Source: Kingdonia uniflora (Eukaryota; Streptophyta; Magnoliopsida; Ranunculales; Circaeasteraceae). Taken from it: 64,000 bases of DNA. Positions within the stretch are counted from its first letter, which is position 1. Each line of letters begins with the position of its first letter. The translations under genes and the position numbers were made by a program. Below are positions 34,691-45,300 of this stretch, piece by piece. The DNA is taken from positions 3,658,001 to 3,722,000 of the forward strand of contig JACGCM010001272.1 in NCBI GenBank assembly GCA_014058105.1, in the 5' to 3' direction. The notes below the pieces were generated by a model, which made no database searches, was not told the origin of the DNA, and saw only the letters and a list, made by a program, of their open reading frames with translations.

Positions 34691-34951
34691 CGTAGTAACT
34701 ATCTCAACTGTTGGATCAATAAGACGGCGGTTTTCCAATCCTGGTCTAGGTGTACTAGTTCCAGAATTTGTTCGACCTATGTTTGCCAGATGGAGTACCT
34801 CAGGGAGTGGTAATGGTTGTGCGAGTGAATTAGAGGTTGATGGTGATAGTGACTCTGCCCGTGATCGAGATCCCCCCTTTTCTAAAACGGTGTCGCTATT
34901 ACGTCTTGGAGACCCTCCTAATCTAATACAACGGTTGAGATAGTTACTACG
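34691..34951 (-). mobile_element. TIR-bounded insert with inverted copy of MAPKKK exon 1
   Basis: Inverted repeats of 22 bp with one mismatch (CGTAGTAACTATCTCAACTGTT at 34,691 and its complement at 34,930-34,951) enclose 34,726-34,930, which is the reverse complement of 35,714-35,952 in the kinase gene's first coding exon. Identity is very high apart from a 33-base deletion and a few substitutions. This fits a Pack-type non-autonomous DNA transposon that captured gene sequence. I found no clear target-site duplication, so the mechanism is inferred. It lies roughly 70-100 bp upstream of the probable transcribed region. Confidence 0.7.
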
Positions 34952-34959
34952 GCGGTTTG

Positions 34960-35602
34960 TTTTGTTTCCAAATTGTATTTTTATTTATACAAGTGTATTT
35001 AATAATTAAATAATTCATAACACTCACAGACAACTCCATTTTTTGGAGCTCACTCTCTCTCTGTCCAATTGTGTCCTTTTTCCCCAATCTTTTTGATTTC
35101 TAGGGTTCCAATTTGTTGTAATTGATCTAAAATCAGTAGATTTCAATGATTGAGTTAGGGTTGTTGGATTTGGCAGACCTTATCTACAGTTTGGAGTGGA
35201 TCTTGGCAATGCATTGAGGTATGGATTTGAGTTATTTTGCATATTGTGATCTAGAAGAGCTGTGGGTGTAGGTAAATGGACAAATTTAGAGTTTTCTTAT
35301 AGATATAAAATGTTAAATGTATTGCATTACCACTACATTCAACTTGAACCCTATATCTACGTGTTGTGAGTGTGTTCTCCCTTTAATCAACTTTTGCTTG
35401 TTACTGTTTTTCTGCAGATGTTGAATTTGGACCAAATTCTAACTTCAATGGACGGCGTTTAGGAATTTTCTATTGTTGTTACATTTTTATTCACAAAGAC
35501 ACATTGCAGGACTTCAACAACTGCCTTCTCTTATCATCTCAACTATTTTTGTCAAGTTAGGGATTTAGTGCAAGTTTTGCCCTCATAGTTACTAGTTGAA
35601 AC
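34960..35602 (+). promoter_or_regulatory. Promoter and 5' UTR of the YODA-like MAPKKK
   Basis: AT-rich with TATTTATAC near 34,980, then a (CT)n stretch near 35,050-35,063 typical of plant 5' UTRs. A likely 5' UTR intron begins at CATTGAG|GTATGG (35,219); acceptor candidates are TTCTGCAG near 35,418 and TTGCAG near 35,509. Upstream ATGs exist before the main start at 35,603. Transcript data would be needed to fix the exon ends. Confidence 0.5.
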
Positions 35603-38600
35603 ATGCCTTCGTGGTGGGGGAAATCCTCATCCAAAGAAGTAAAGAAGAAAACAAACAAGGAGAGCTTCATAGATACATTACACCGAAAATTCAAGACCCC
35701 ATCAGAGGAAAAATGTATTAGATCAGGAGGGTCTCGAAGACGTAATAGCGACACCGGTTTAGAAAAGGGGGGATCTCGATCACGGGCAGAGTCACTATCA
35801 CCATCAACCTCTAATCATGTATCTCGATGTCAAAGTTTTGCAGAAAGGTCACTCGCACAACCATTACCACTCCCTGAGGTACTCCATCTGGCAAACATAG
35901 GTCGAACAAACTCTGGAACTAGTACACCTAGACCAGGATTGGAAAAACGGCCCAAGCCCTTGCTATTTTTGCCTCTTCCAAGACCTGGTTGTATAACAAG
36001 CAGGACAGATCCCGCGGATATTGATACAAATTTGGCTACCGCTTCAGTTTCTAGCGATAGTTCTACTTACAGTGATGATCCAACCAACTCCCGTCATCCT
36101 AGTCCTCGGGCAACTGCTGCAAACAGTCCTTCCAGGTTAGTTTGTTGCATACATTCTAATTATGAGAGAAAATGTAACAGATATACTGAAACATTTGCTG
36201 ATTGATAGAATAATGTTAGTAGCTACATCTGTTGGAAACTTGCCATATATGACTTAGATACCGATTTTATTTCTTTGGTATTTTCTCATACAAACTAGAA
36301 TGTATAAAATGTCGATTTCATTGCACTGGAAGTACACCGGATGCATCATGATAGACATGCATATTATCCATTATGTGTGTGTCTGTTAGTGTATATGACC
36401 ATTGTTTACTGTATGCCCAACGTTTATTTTTTTTGTACAAGTTATTTGTGAATACATTCTTCCCTTTTTTCCACTCTAACAAATTTATCGTTGTTTATGT
36501 TGAAGCACGTTGCAGAGGGATCCTTATCAATCCCCCATCGTCTCCCAAAGGAACTCTAGAGAGACACCAAAACTGGCTAACCCGCCGTTGAATAACCACG
36601 TTCTTTCTACATCGCCTAGACGTGGTCCCTTGAGCATGTATGCACCCACTTTACAAATTCCTAACCACGGTGCTTTTGCAAGTGCTCCTGATAGCTCTAT
36701 GTCAAGTCCTTCTAGAAGTCCCATGAGGGTGTTTGGTGCAGAGCATATTGCAAGCTCTGCATTTTGGGCAGGTAAACCTTACCTAGATGTTACTCTACTT
36801 GGATCAGGTCATTGCTCCAGCCCAGGTTCAGGTCATAATTCGGGACACAATTCGATGGGAGGGGATATGTCAGGGCAGTTATTTTTGCAGTACAGTAGGG
36901 GCAGCCCTGAGTTCTCTCCGATACCCAGTCCAAGAATGACAAGTCCCGGCCCTAGTTCTCGAATACATAGTGGCGCTGTCACTCCTCTGCACCCACGGGC
37001 AGGAGGGGTGGGTACTGAGGCACCTACAAACTGGTCTGATGATGGGAAACAACAACAAAGCCATCGCTTGCCACTTCCTCCTTCAGTTTCTTCTCCCTTT
37101 TCTCCGTCTAATTCAGTGGCACCAACACCATCATCGGTTCCACGAAGTCCTGGAAGGGCAGAGAATCCCACAAGTCCTGGTTCACGGTGGAAGAAGGGAA
37201 GGTTACTAGGGAGGGGCACATTTGGACATGTGTATGTTGGTTTTAACAGGTGTGTTCACAAGACTGTTGAATAGTTGGTGTCTTTTTTTCTTTCTTTCGA
37301 TCTTTCTTGTATTATTTATATGTGATCTTTATTCTGTCCATGAAGTGGCTCTGATACTTTCTATTTCTTGTAGAGTGTATATGTAAAATTTATTTTTCCA
37401 GACTGGTTTTGTAGAATCCAGTATAATCTATTTGACAAAGGACCAAATTAACCTTGTTCTCTAAATTACCACAGTAAAAAACAATTATTTATAAAAACGA
37501 TGTTCTCTAAATACCAAGTATCATTTTCCAACTTTAGTGATCTCTCTTTGCTTGTGTTAATTTTAATGTTTCTATGCTTACAGTGAAAGTGGTGAAATGT
37601 GTGCCATGAAGGAGGTTACACTATTTTCGGATGATGCCAAGTCGAAAGAAAGTGCAAAGCAGTTAGGACAGGCAAGTTATTTTTCCTATAGCAGGGAAAT
37701 TACTCCAACACAATGAACTCTTAAAAGTTGTCTTGTATTTTCTAGTATGATATGATTCGTGCAACTTTGAGAGAAATACTTGCTCAATTTTTTTTTATGC
37801 TTATAGGAAATTACTCTTTTGAGTCGCCTGCGTCATCAGAATATAGTGCAGTATTATGGAACTGAGACGGTATACCTTTTGTTGTTCCCCAAAACTCATT
37901 ATCTGAATTGGTGTCATAGTTACATTGGGCTTATCATATTTTTTTTAGGGGGTTCCGATTCCCATTATCATTGACATATATTTGCCTTGCGACAGGTAGA
38001 TGACAAACTGTATATATACCTGGAGTATGTATCTGGTGGCTCCATCTATAAGCTACTGCAAGACTATGGACAGTTTGGTGAAGTAGCGATTCGTAGCTAT
38101 ACTCAACAAATTCTATCAGGCCTTGCATATTTGCATGCTAAGAATACTGTACATAGGTGCGTGGATGCAGTTAAAACTCTCATTTCATACAATATCCAAA
38201 TAATATGGTCCATCTAAGCTAATGATACCATTTTCTTCTCAGGGATATAAAAGGCGCGAATATTCTTGTAGACCCGAATGGCCGTGTTAAGCTAGCAGAT
38301 TTTGGGATGGCAAAGCATGTAAGCATTAACTTTCTCATTCTTCTTTTAGGTTTAGGATAGGAGTTGACAAGTTATTTTTGTAGTCCATTCTCAACGAGGT
38401 TTTAAGTGGGGAACTGAAGACGTTCACATTCATAAATACCTTTTAGACTTTTCCTATTGTGTTTTCACTCTCAATTTCTCAAACTCTCATGCCAGTAACT
38501 TTGTTTTGAAATTTTAAATTTGCAGATTACTGGGCAATCATGTCCATTATCATTCAAGGGAAGCCCATATTGGATGGCACCGGAGGTAGGAAATTTTCTC

Positions 38601-41173
38601 GTTTTTTTTTTTTTTTGAATTTTGTATAATAAGTGTTTTTTGCGCATTTCTAACTTGCTCTATTCATTCAGGTTATTAAAAATGTAAGTGGTTGCAATCT
38701 TGCTGTCGATATATGGAGTCTAGGATGCACTGTTTTGGAAATGGCCACAACAAAACCACCTTGGAGCCAGTATGAAGGGGTTAGTATATCACTTATCAAA
38801 ATTTAGTACTTCCCTTTCTACCTTCGAGTTTGTCTTAAAATGCGAGGTGCTAAGTTGTTTTGTTTCTTATGTAACTGGAATTTCCCCTTTTTCTGATTCA
38901 ATATTGATATTTGCCTTTTTTTTTCTGGTGAAAAAAAGGTTGCCGCTATGTTCAAGATTGGAAACAGTAAGGAGAACCCAGCGATTCCTGACCATCTTTC
39001 TGATGATGGAAAGGACTTCGTTAGGAAATGTTTGCAACGGAACCCATATCATCGTCCTACCGCATCTCAGCTTTTGGAGCACCCTTTTGTGAAGAATGCG
39101 GCTCCACTGGAAAGACCCATTCTGGGTCCAGAGCCTTCTGAAATTCCTCTAGGAGTTGCAAATAATATGAGGTTTATGGTATGATATTTTTTCCTCCTGA
39201 CCATGATATAGTCTTGCTCTTGCGGTTTTTTCTTCTTTAATTTATTTTACCTACCCTAAATCATATTTTAAAAGATAAACTACAAGTTTTCTCTTCAACT
39301 TGAGGACATGAGCAAGAACTGTATTTCTCAAATTAAATTTGTATTACGCAGACAACTAATGACCAATTTATTATAAAATATAAATGTTAAAATTTAGTTG
39401 AAGCTTATGGTTGGGATGGGAACTGTATCAAACTAAATTCGAGAAATTATGTGGTTAAAAGAAATGCAAACCTATACGAGGTGGGCATGGACGTAGAAGT
39501 GGATTTGCTTTTAATTAAAATTATACTATCCAGTGTATCTCACTTTCGATGGAGGAGGTGAGTTTCGACACAAAGGGAAATAAGAAAGAAAACAAAGAGA
39601 CGAGAGTAGTTACATCAACAAAGTATTTTGTCTCACCACTAAATTTTCAATTCTCCCCTCTATATTGAGAAATCTTGATGTCACATATAGTATAACTAAG
39701 TGAATCTAAAAGGAAAGATGACCAACCTTATCGACTTTCATGCTTTGTTTGTTCTCAAATTGTACTTTCACGTGCTTCCAAACGAAGAAAGGTCTTAGTT
39801 TGAGTGATACTCAACATTTTCTCTCTGCCTATGTGGACGGCTTAGGCTTATATGCAAGGGGGGGAACCAATACCTATATAGGTATATAACTTTTTTATAT
39901 ATAAAAATATGTCTTTGTCCTAATGACATAAAGAAAAGTTAGCTCAACTGGTAAAGTGGGGAGCTCCTAATCTAAGAGTCTAATGTTCAATTCTTGATGT
40001 CATCAAATAAGAACCTTATTTTGATAATTTTTTCACCTTAAGCCGATCATGCCATTACCGTAAAAAGCTTTGATTTTTTTGATGAGAGAAGTGAATCCGT
40101 ATAATTTGCTAGTCAAATATAATGTTATATTTGATTAATTTTTAAGCTTAAAATACTGTTAAATGATTTTTTTTTTTTTGAGGGCTCCGCCCCCAAACCC
40201 CCCCCTCCCCAACATAAAATCCTGGCTCCGCCCCTGCTTATACGCATCTTAGAAAGATTGTTATATAAGAGACTGGAGATCATTGTCTCTAAGTTAAGAA
40301 AAATGAAGTGATTTTTGTTTTATTAAATTGGAGTTAATTGAAACTATATTCGAGTTGTTTATTAATTATTCAGATCTTAATTGCTTATGTAAGACAGTAA
40401 TCCACAAGGCTATCTTGATCTGTGCTGTTTGACTAATGTTTACTGCACACTTCCAAAGATTTAATTGAGGCTATTATTTATTTTCAGGGTGTTGGGCATG
40501 CAAGAAATCTTTCCTCTTTGGACTCTGAAGGATTAGCAACTCAACATCCTATTAGAAGTGCAAAATCTGCTCCTGTATACAGGTGTGTCTCCTCCCTCGT
40601 TCTTCTTTTATAAATGTATGTACATATGGTCATGTAATTGACTTTTGGCATCTTTTTTCTGTTATAATATTCAGTGCTAGCCATACTCCAATGAATGTAT
40701 CCTGTTCAGTCTCTCCTATTGGAAGCCCTCTGCTACATTCAAGATCGCCACAACATATGAACAACGGAAGGATGTCACCCTCCCCTATATCCACCCCCCG
40801 AACCCCTTCTGGGGCATCAACACCTCTCACAGGTGGGAATGGTGCAATTCCTTTTCATCAACTGATGAACTCGACCTACTCTCATGAAGGTGGATATGGA
40901 GGAAGTTTGCCAAGGTCCCTTAACGGTTTCCACACCAGTAATAGTTCCTCTTCCACCTTTCTTCATGACCCAAAGCCAGATCTGTTTCGAGGCTCTCACG
41001 TATTCAGGGAACAGCTGATAGCACCATCTGACAATGACGTTCTTGGGAAGCCTTTTGGAAGACCTGCCCACGGGGACCTCAGATCTTTATATGATACAGT
41101 CTGTGCTAGCAGACCGAGTATCTCAGCAGCTCTTAAGGGATCATGTAAAATCCAACCCTTCTCTAGACCTTAG
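35603..41173 (+). CDS. YDA: MAP kinase kinase kinase, YODA type (11 coding exons)
   Basis: Coding exons: 35603-36135, 36518-37249, 37584-37671, 37807-37869, 37996-38156, 38243-38318, 38526-38585, 38672-38779, 38939-39178, 40488-40582, 40675-41173 (2,655 nt, 884 residues, phases consistent). The N-terminus [20 protein letters not shown] and the Ser/Pro-rich regulatory region (to residue about 400) are YODA-like. The kinase domain spans residues about 402-656: GRGTFGHV loop, Lys431 (CAMKEV), HRD near 526, DFG near 546, and APE. YODA-type kinases activate MKK4/5-MPK3/6 in stomatal, embryo and inflorescence development. The third intron is GC-AG. The conserved tail (SQQLL...[10 protein letters not shown]) reads in another frame after about 41,096. 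An inverted piece of exon 1 lies in the promoter. The orthologue/paralogue relation is not resolved. Confidence 0.93.
39935..40000 (+). repeat. tRNA-like (SINE-like) head in kinase intron 9
   Basis: A Pol III box A match TAGCTCAACTGG (39,940-39,951) and a box B-like GTTCAATTC (39,985-39,993) are spaced as in tRNA genes. The sequence does not fold into an obvious full tRNA and no anticodon arm is clear. A tail with paired GGCTCCGCCCC motifs follows at 40,180-40,236. Probably a SINE or tRNA relic within the 1.3-kb ninth intron. Confidence 0.45.
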
Positions 41174-42334
41174 TCCCCGCTCTCCTATGCGTCGCCGCCA
41201 GAATGGTACCTGACATATAGAAAGAAAACATTTCAATACAATATTCAAAGAGAAAATCTGTCATATCTCCAATACTGAGTGGCCGAATGGAGAAGGTTCC
41301 ATGTTCAGCCTCTGTGCTTAAGCCCCTCGGAGGTATGCAATCATATGGTAACTCATTTTGGGATAACGGCATAACTTAGCCTTAGAATGCCTACATCTTT
41401 TGACAAAGTTACCAAGGAAAGACACTCGAATACACAGAGGGTGATGGCTACTTTTAACTGTATATGATAGGACATCATCGCACAGATGAAAAGATAAAGT
41501 TAGCAAGCTGGAAGAACATTTTGACTTCTATTTACTCACTCCATCTGTTCTCTATCATGTACTTTGTCCGAATTCTCTTTTCATTTTATTGTTTGAAAGG
41601 CTGTACAGAAGACCTAGAACTGAAGTTGGGGTTCAGATTTATCTTGACACAAGACGGTTTGGGAATTATTCTTTTTGTTAAGCCTGTGCTGTTAAGTTCA
41701 TGCGTGGCTGGCTTAATGTTGCATTTGGTTTTAACTTTTGTATTTCTCTACCTAATTTATTGTTGTATGTAGAATTCTGTAGTAAAGAAAAAAGAAACTA
41801 ATTCACACTCTACCTTTGTCTAATGAGCTTTTTATTGAAGCATTTTGAATATATTCAATGGCAGAGGGACTTGATAACTTTAATGTGTCAAGCAATTGTT
41901 CTCGGATTTTTAGTCCATGATCAGATGTTTACCCAAGACCATTCATTTTTCTGAAGGGTAAGAAAAATTCACAAAAGACTCCAGAAGCCAATGGAAGGGA
42001 GACACGGCATAGATGGTCTTTGAAACAAGGGCTTTTTGGAAGTCAAAATAAAAATCTCAGGCTCATACCTTAGCCTAAAAAACAATGTTTCAGACTCGTA
42101 TCCTAACCTAAAACAGCAAACATAAAATCTTAGTGTCTTACCGTAACAGCAGCTTGTCAAAGAACTCATCAGAAATTGCTTGCAGAATGTAGGTTTAAGA
42201 ACAAAATTTTTACATTGTTGTTCACAGAATTATGTATGCCATCAATAAAAGCAACAAGGAACAAACATTTGAATTTATTACTCCCAATGTGTGGAAGAGG
42301 AGTTCCAGAAAAAAAAAAATTTATTTACAAAGTT
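41174..42334. other. Convergent 3' UTRs and spacer
   Basis: The kinase transcript and the minus-strand dehydrogenase transcript end towards each other here. Kinase 3' UTR probably extends to about 41,830 ('gctttttattgaag'). Short frames are present, but none looks coding. Confidence 0.5.
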
Positions 42335-45300
42335 TCACTGGGTCAAGTTCATGCTGAAGTCCCATAACTTCTTCGCCAGCTCTGTATCTGTACCATGTGC
42401 ACTTGGTTTTGCTATGTTACTGTCCAAAAAATACTTCCCGCTTACGCCCTTGACTTGCGGATGCAATGCCACATAGCATGTTGTTGCTGCCCCCTGCAAT
42501 AAGGGGGCCGTTGAATATAATAAGAAACTAGTTGTGGGTAAAGTTGCATCTTATGGGACGGGAAATACTTTTTACCATCTTCTGGGAAGGGAAATACACA
42601 TAATAAGGATCTGCTTGGTAGTAGAGAAGCCATTGGAACCAATAGAACTTGGTGCACATTAGAGCAATGCCTTAACGATATTCCTTTTTAGCACCTATTT
42701 TAATCGATAGCTTAACGATATTCCTTTTTAGAGCAATGCCTTAACGATATTCCTTTTTAGCACCTATTTTAATCGATAGCTTGCCTAGTATCGATTATCC
42801 GGGTCTCATAGCAACATCATGAGATCCCCTTCTAAGTCGTACATCATTGAAATATATATAATCCAATCGAGTTTTTGTTTTGTTTTTATGGACGGGGTTT
42901 CCCACGTCAAACCAGTTTTGTAACAGGTGAATTCTTATTCAGCTACCAATCAATGCTTTAGTAAAGATAATTCACCATATAAGTTCAGGTAAAAATACAA
43001 AAATCACCTGCGGAATATTTTTGATGAAATACTTTCCAACCAAGCCAAGAATACCTACATCAAACAAATAGAAATCGCAGGGCATCAATTACAATCGGCC
43101 GGCTGATGAACTTCAATCAAATACGAAGAACCACATATAAAAACATGGAAAGTATTCGAAAAGTGGGACCAAAACATATGGGCAATCAGCAAATAACCCA
43201 TATAAAAACACTTGATTGGCACTATATGGCAAATGTGCCGCTCATGGTAAATTTATCTTTTAATAAGCTCACATACTAAAGATTAGCATGATTTTAAATT
43301 TGAAAACATTATTTATTAGTTCAATATTTAACAAAAAAACTCTAACCCGTGTTTTTAGTTTGTTTTTTCATGTACATAATTTGCAAATGAGCAATCACTT
43401 GGGTCGACTGGTTGAATGTAAATTATCCATGAGGTTAATTGTGCTAACTATGAGAACACCATTTTCTAAGTAACCCTTGTTAAGAATAGTTAGCAATCAA
43501 ATGCGGAAATTTTTGTAACATGATCAGAAACATTTGATCAAACTCAGTTGAAGAATAAATCAGTTCTACAGACTTACCATGAAGAAAACTATGATACCGA
43601 AGAAGATTGGTCGCAATAGCTCCCGGGTGAAGAGAATTAGCTGTTATCTGCACGCCATCCTCCTATAGTATAGAATGAAAAGGAACACGACACTCTCATC
43701 ATGCACAATAAGCTTGGGTTAAGCAAAAATATAAAATGGAAGAGACCAAATTTGCAGAGCATGGAAGCCTCTCATGTTTAAAGTCCGCAAATCATTTTAT
43801 ACAAAATTTGGTAATTGACTGATTAATAAGGAAGAACATTACGCAAAGAGAAGGAAACCGGTACTAAATTAAGTGACAATCCCTCTCAAGCAAACGTAAG
43901 GAGTGTCGCACTGCGTAGAAATCTTTCATAAAACGCGGTTCCCCATATGTACTTAATGGCAGAAAAACTCTTCATTTCTACTTCCATTACATTGCCGTAT
44001 TCCTAAACTTTAATGCTAAATGATGTCAACTAATACTACGTACTATTTCACATGTTATACGGTTGGAAACACGATAGACAACTAGTAGTGAAGTGAGAAA
44101 GAGCAATCAGACAATACAAGATCTTTAAGCGTGGCTAACCAGAATGATAAGAGATATAGAGTATAGCCACGATTGGATTTCACTATTGCAAAAAATAGCA
44201 AAAGAAACTAATTTGAAATTATTGCTTGTCTTCTGATTCTGTTTTGTGATAAGATAATTCAAAGTAGCATAGAATTCTTTGCATTATCCAGAAATGAGAA
44301 GGTGAGGTTTGAGATGAACATGAAATGGAATTCTACCACTTGATGTTTTTGGGTTTAGTAATATCACTTTTTACTTGTTCGAATTCGACATTCTTGAAAA
44401 GCCTTGTTGAGTGATTTCATAGAGGTTCTCTTAAATTTTCCAAAAATAAAAAATCATTTACGAATAAGTTCTTGGGGTTTCCACCATATTCGTCATCCAG
44501 CCAGCACCAAATATCAGTGTTTACTATAGTAACAATTACACATAAAAACTAAATCTTATTCTAGGCTAAAGATGAAAATTAATTACCTTAAAGTGTCTAG
44601 CAAGCTCATTAGCATGCAGAATATTAGCAAGTTTTGACTGACCATAGGCGTATACGGTGTTGTACCTACAAAATAACAAGCACCACAACATTTTTTCGTT
44701 GACCAATAAATATTTATAAAAATCAAAGGTGTAAATTATGTAATATAATTAACGCTATGTTATTTACTTTTCTTTGTCATTGATTTTGTCAAAACGAATT
44801 CCTTCACTGTATGCAAAACGGTGACCTTCAGATGAAAGATTGACAACTTTCCCTTCTATTTTGCTTTGTTCTGCCGTGCTTTTCATGTTTTCCAGCAGAA
44901 GATTTGTCAAAAGGAAATGACCTGAAAATATACAACATTTCTTTATCAACCTCTGAAGTCATCTCTGAGATAAGCTTCACTGTCTTCACTATAAGTATTT
45001 CATAGATTGAAGTATTTAGCTGAGTGCATTTTGACCAATTTGGCATCTGATCCAGGAGGATCTCAAGATCGAACCCCTTCAAAAGACGCCAACTCGTTCG
45101 AACGAACGGGTTATGAGAGGAACGACCAGAAAGTTCCCAGAAGACCACCTTAAGCTAGTCTAGTCGACCAATACGAGCTGAGTCTAGTCGACCTGGAGTT
45201 CCCAGAAGAGTCTATTTGAGCTGAGTCTATTCTACCCGGAGTTCCCAGAAGATCAAATCGAACTGAGTCTATTAGACCAATTCGAGTTGAGTGTGTTCAA

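Noticed and set aside
36833..37219. 128-codon minus-strand frame inside kinase exon 2
   Set aside because: Complement of the Ser/Pro-rich regulatory region of the kinase; codon-composition artefact with no homology seen.
39935..40000. Functional tRNA gene
   Set aside because: Box A and B matches exist, but arms do not pair into a full cloverleaf; a SINE or tRNA relic is more likely.
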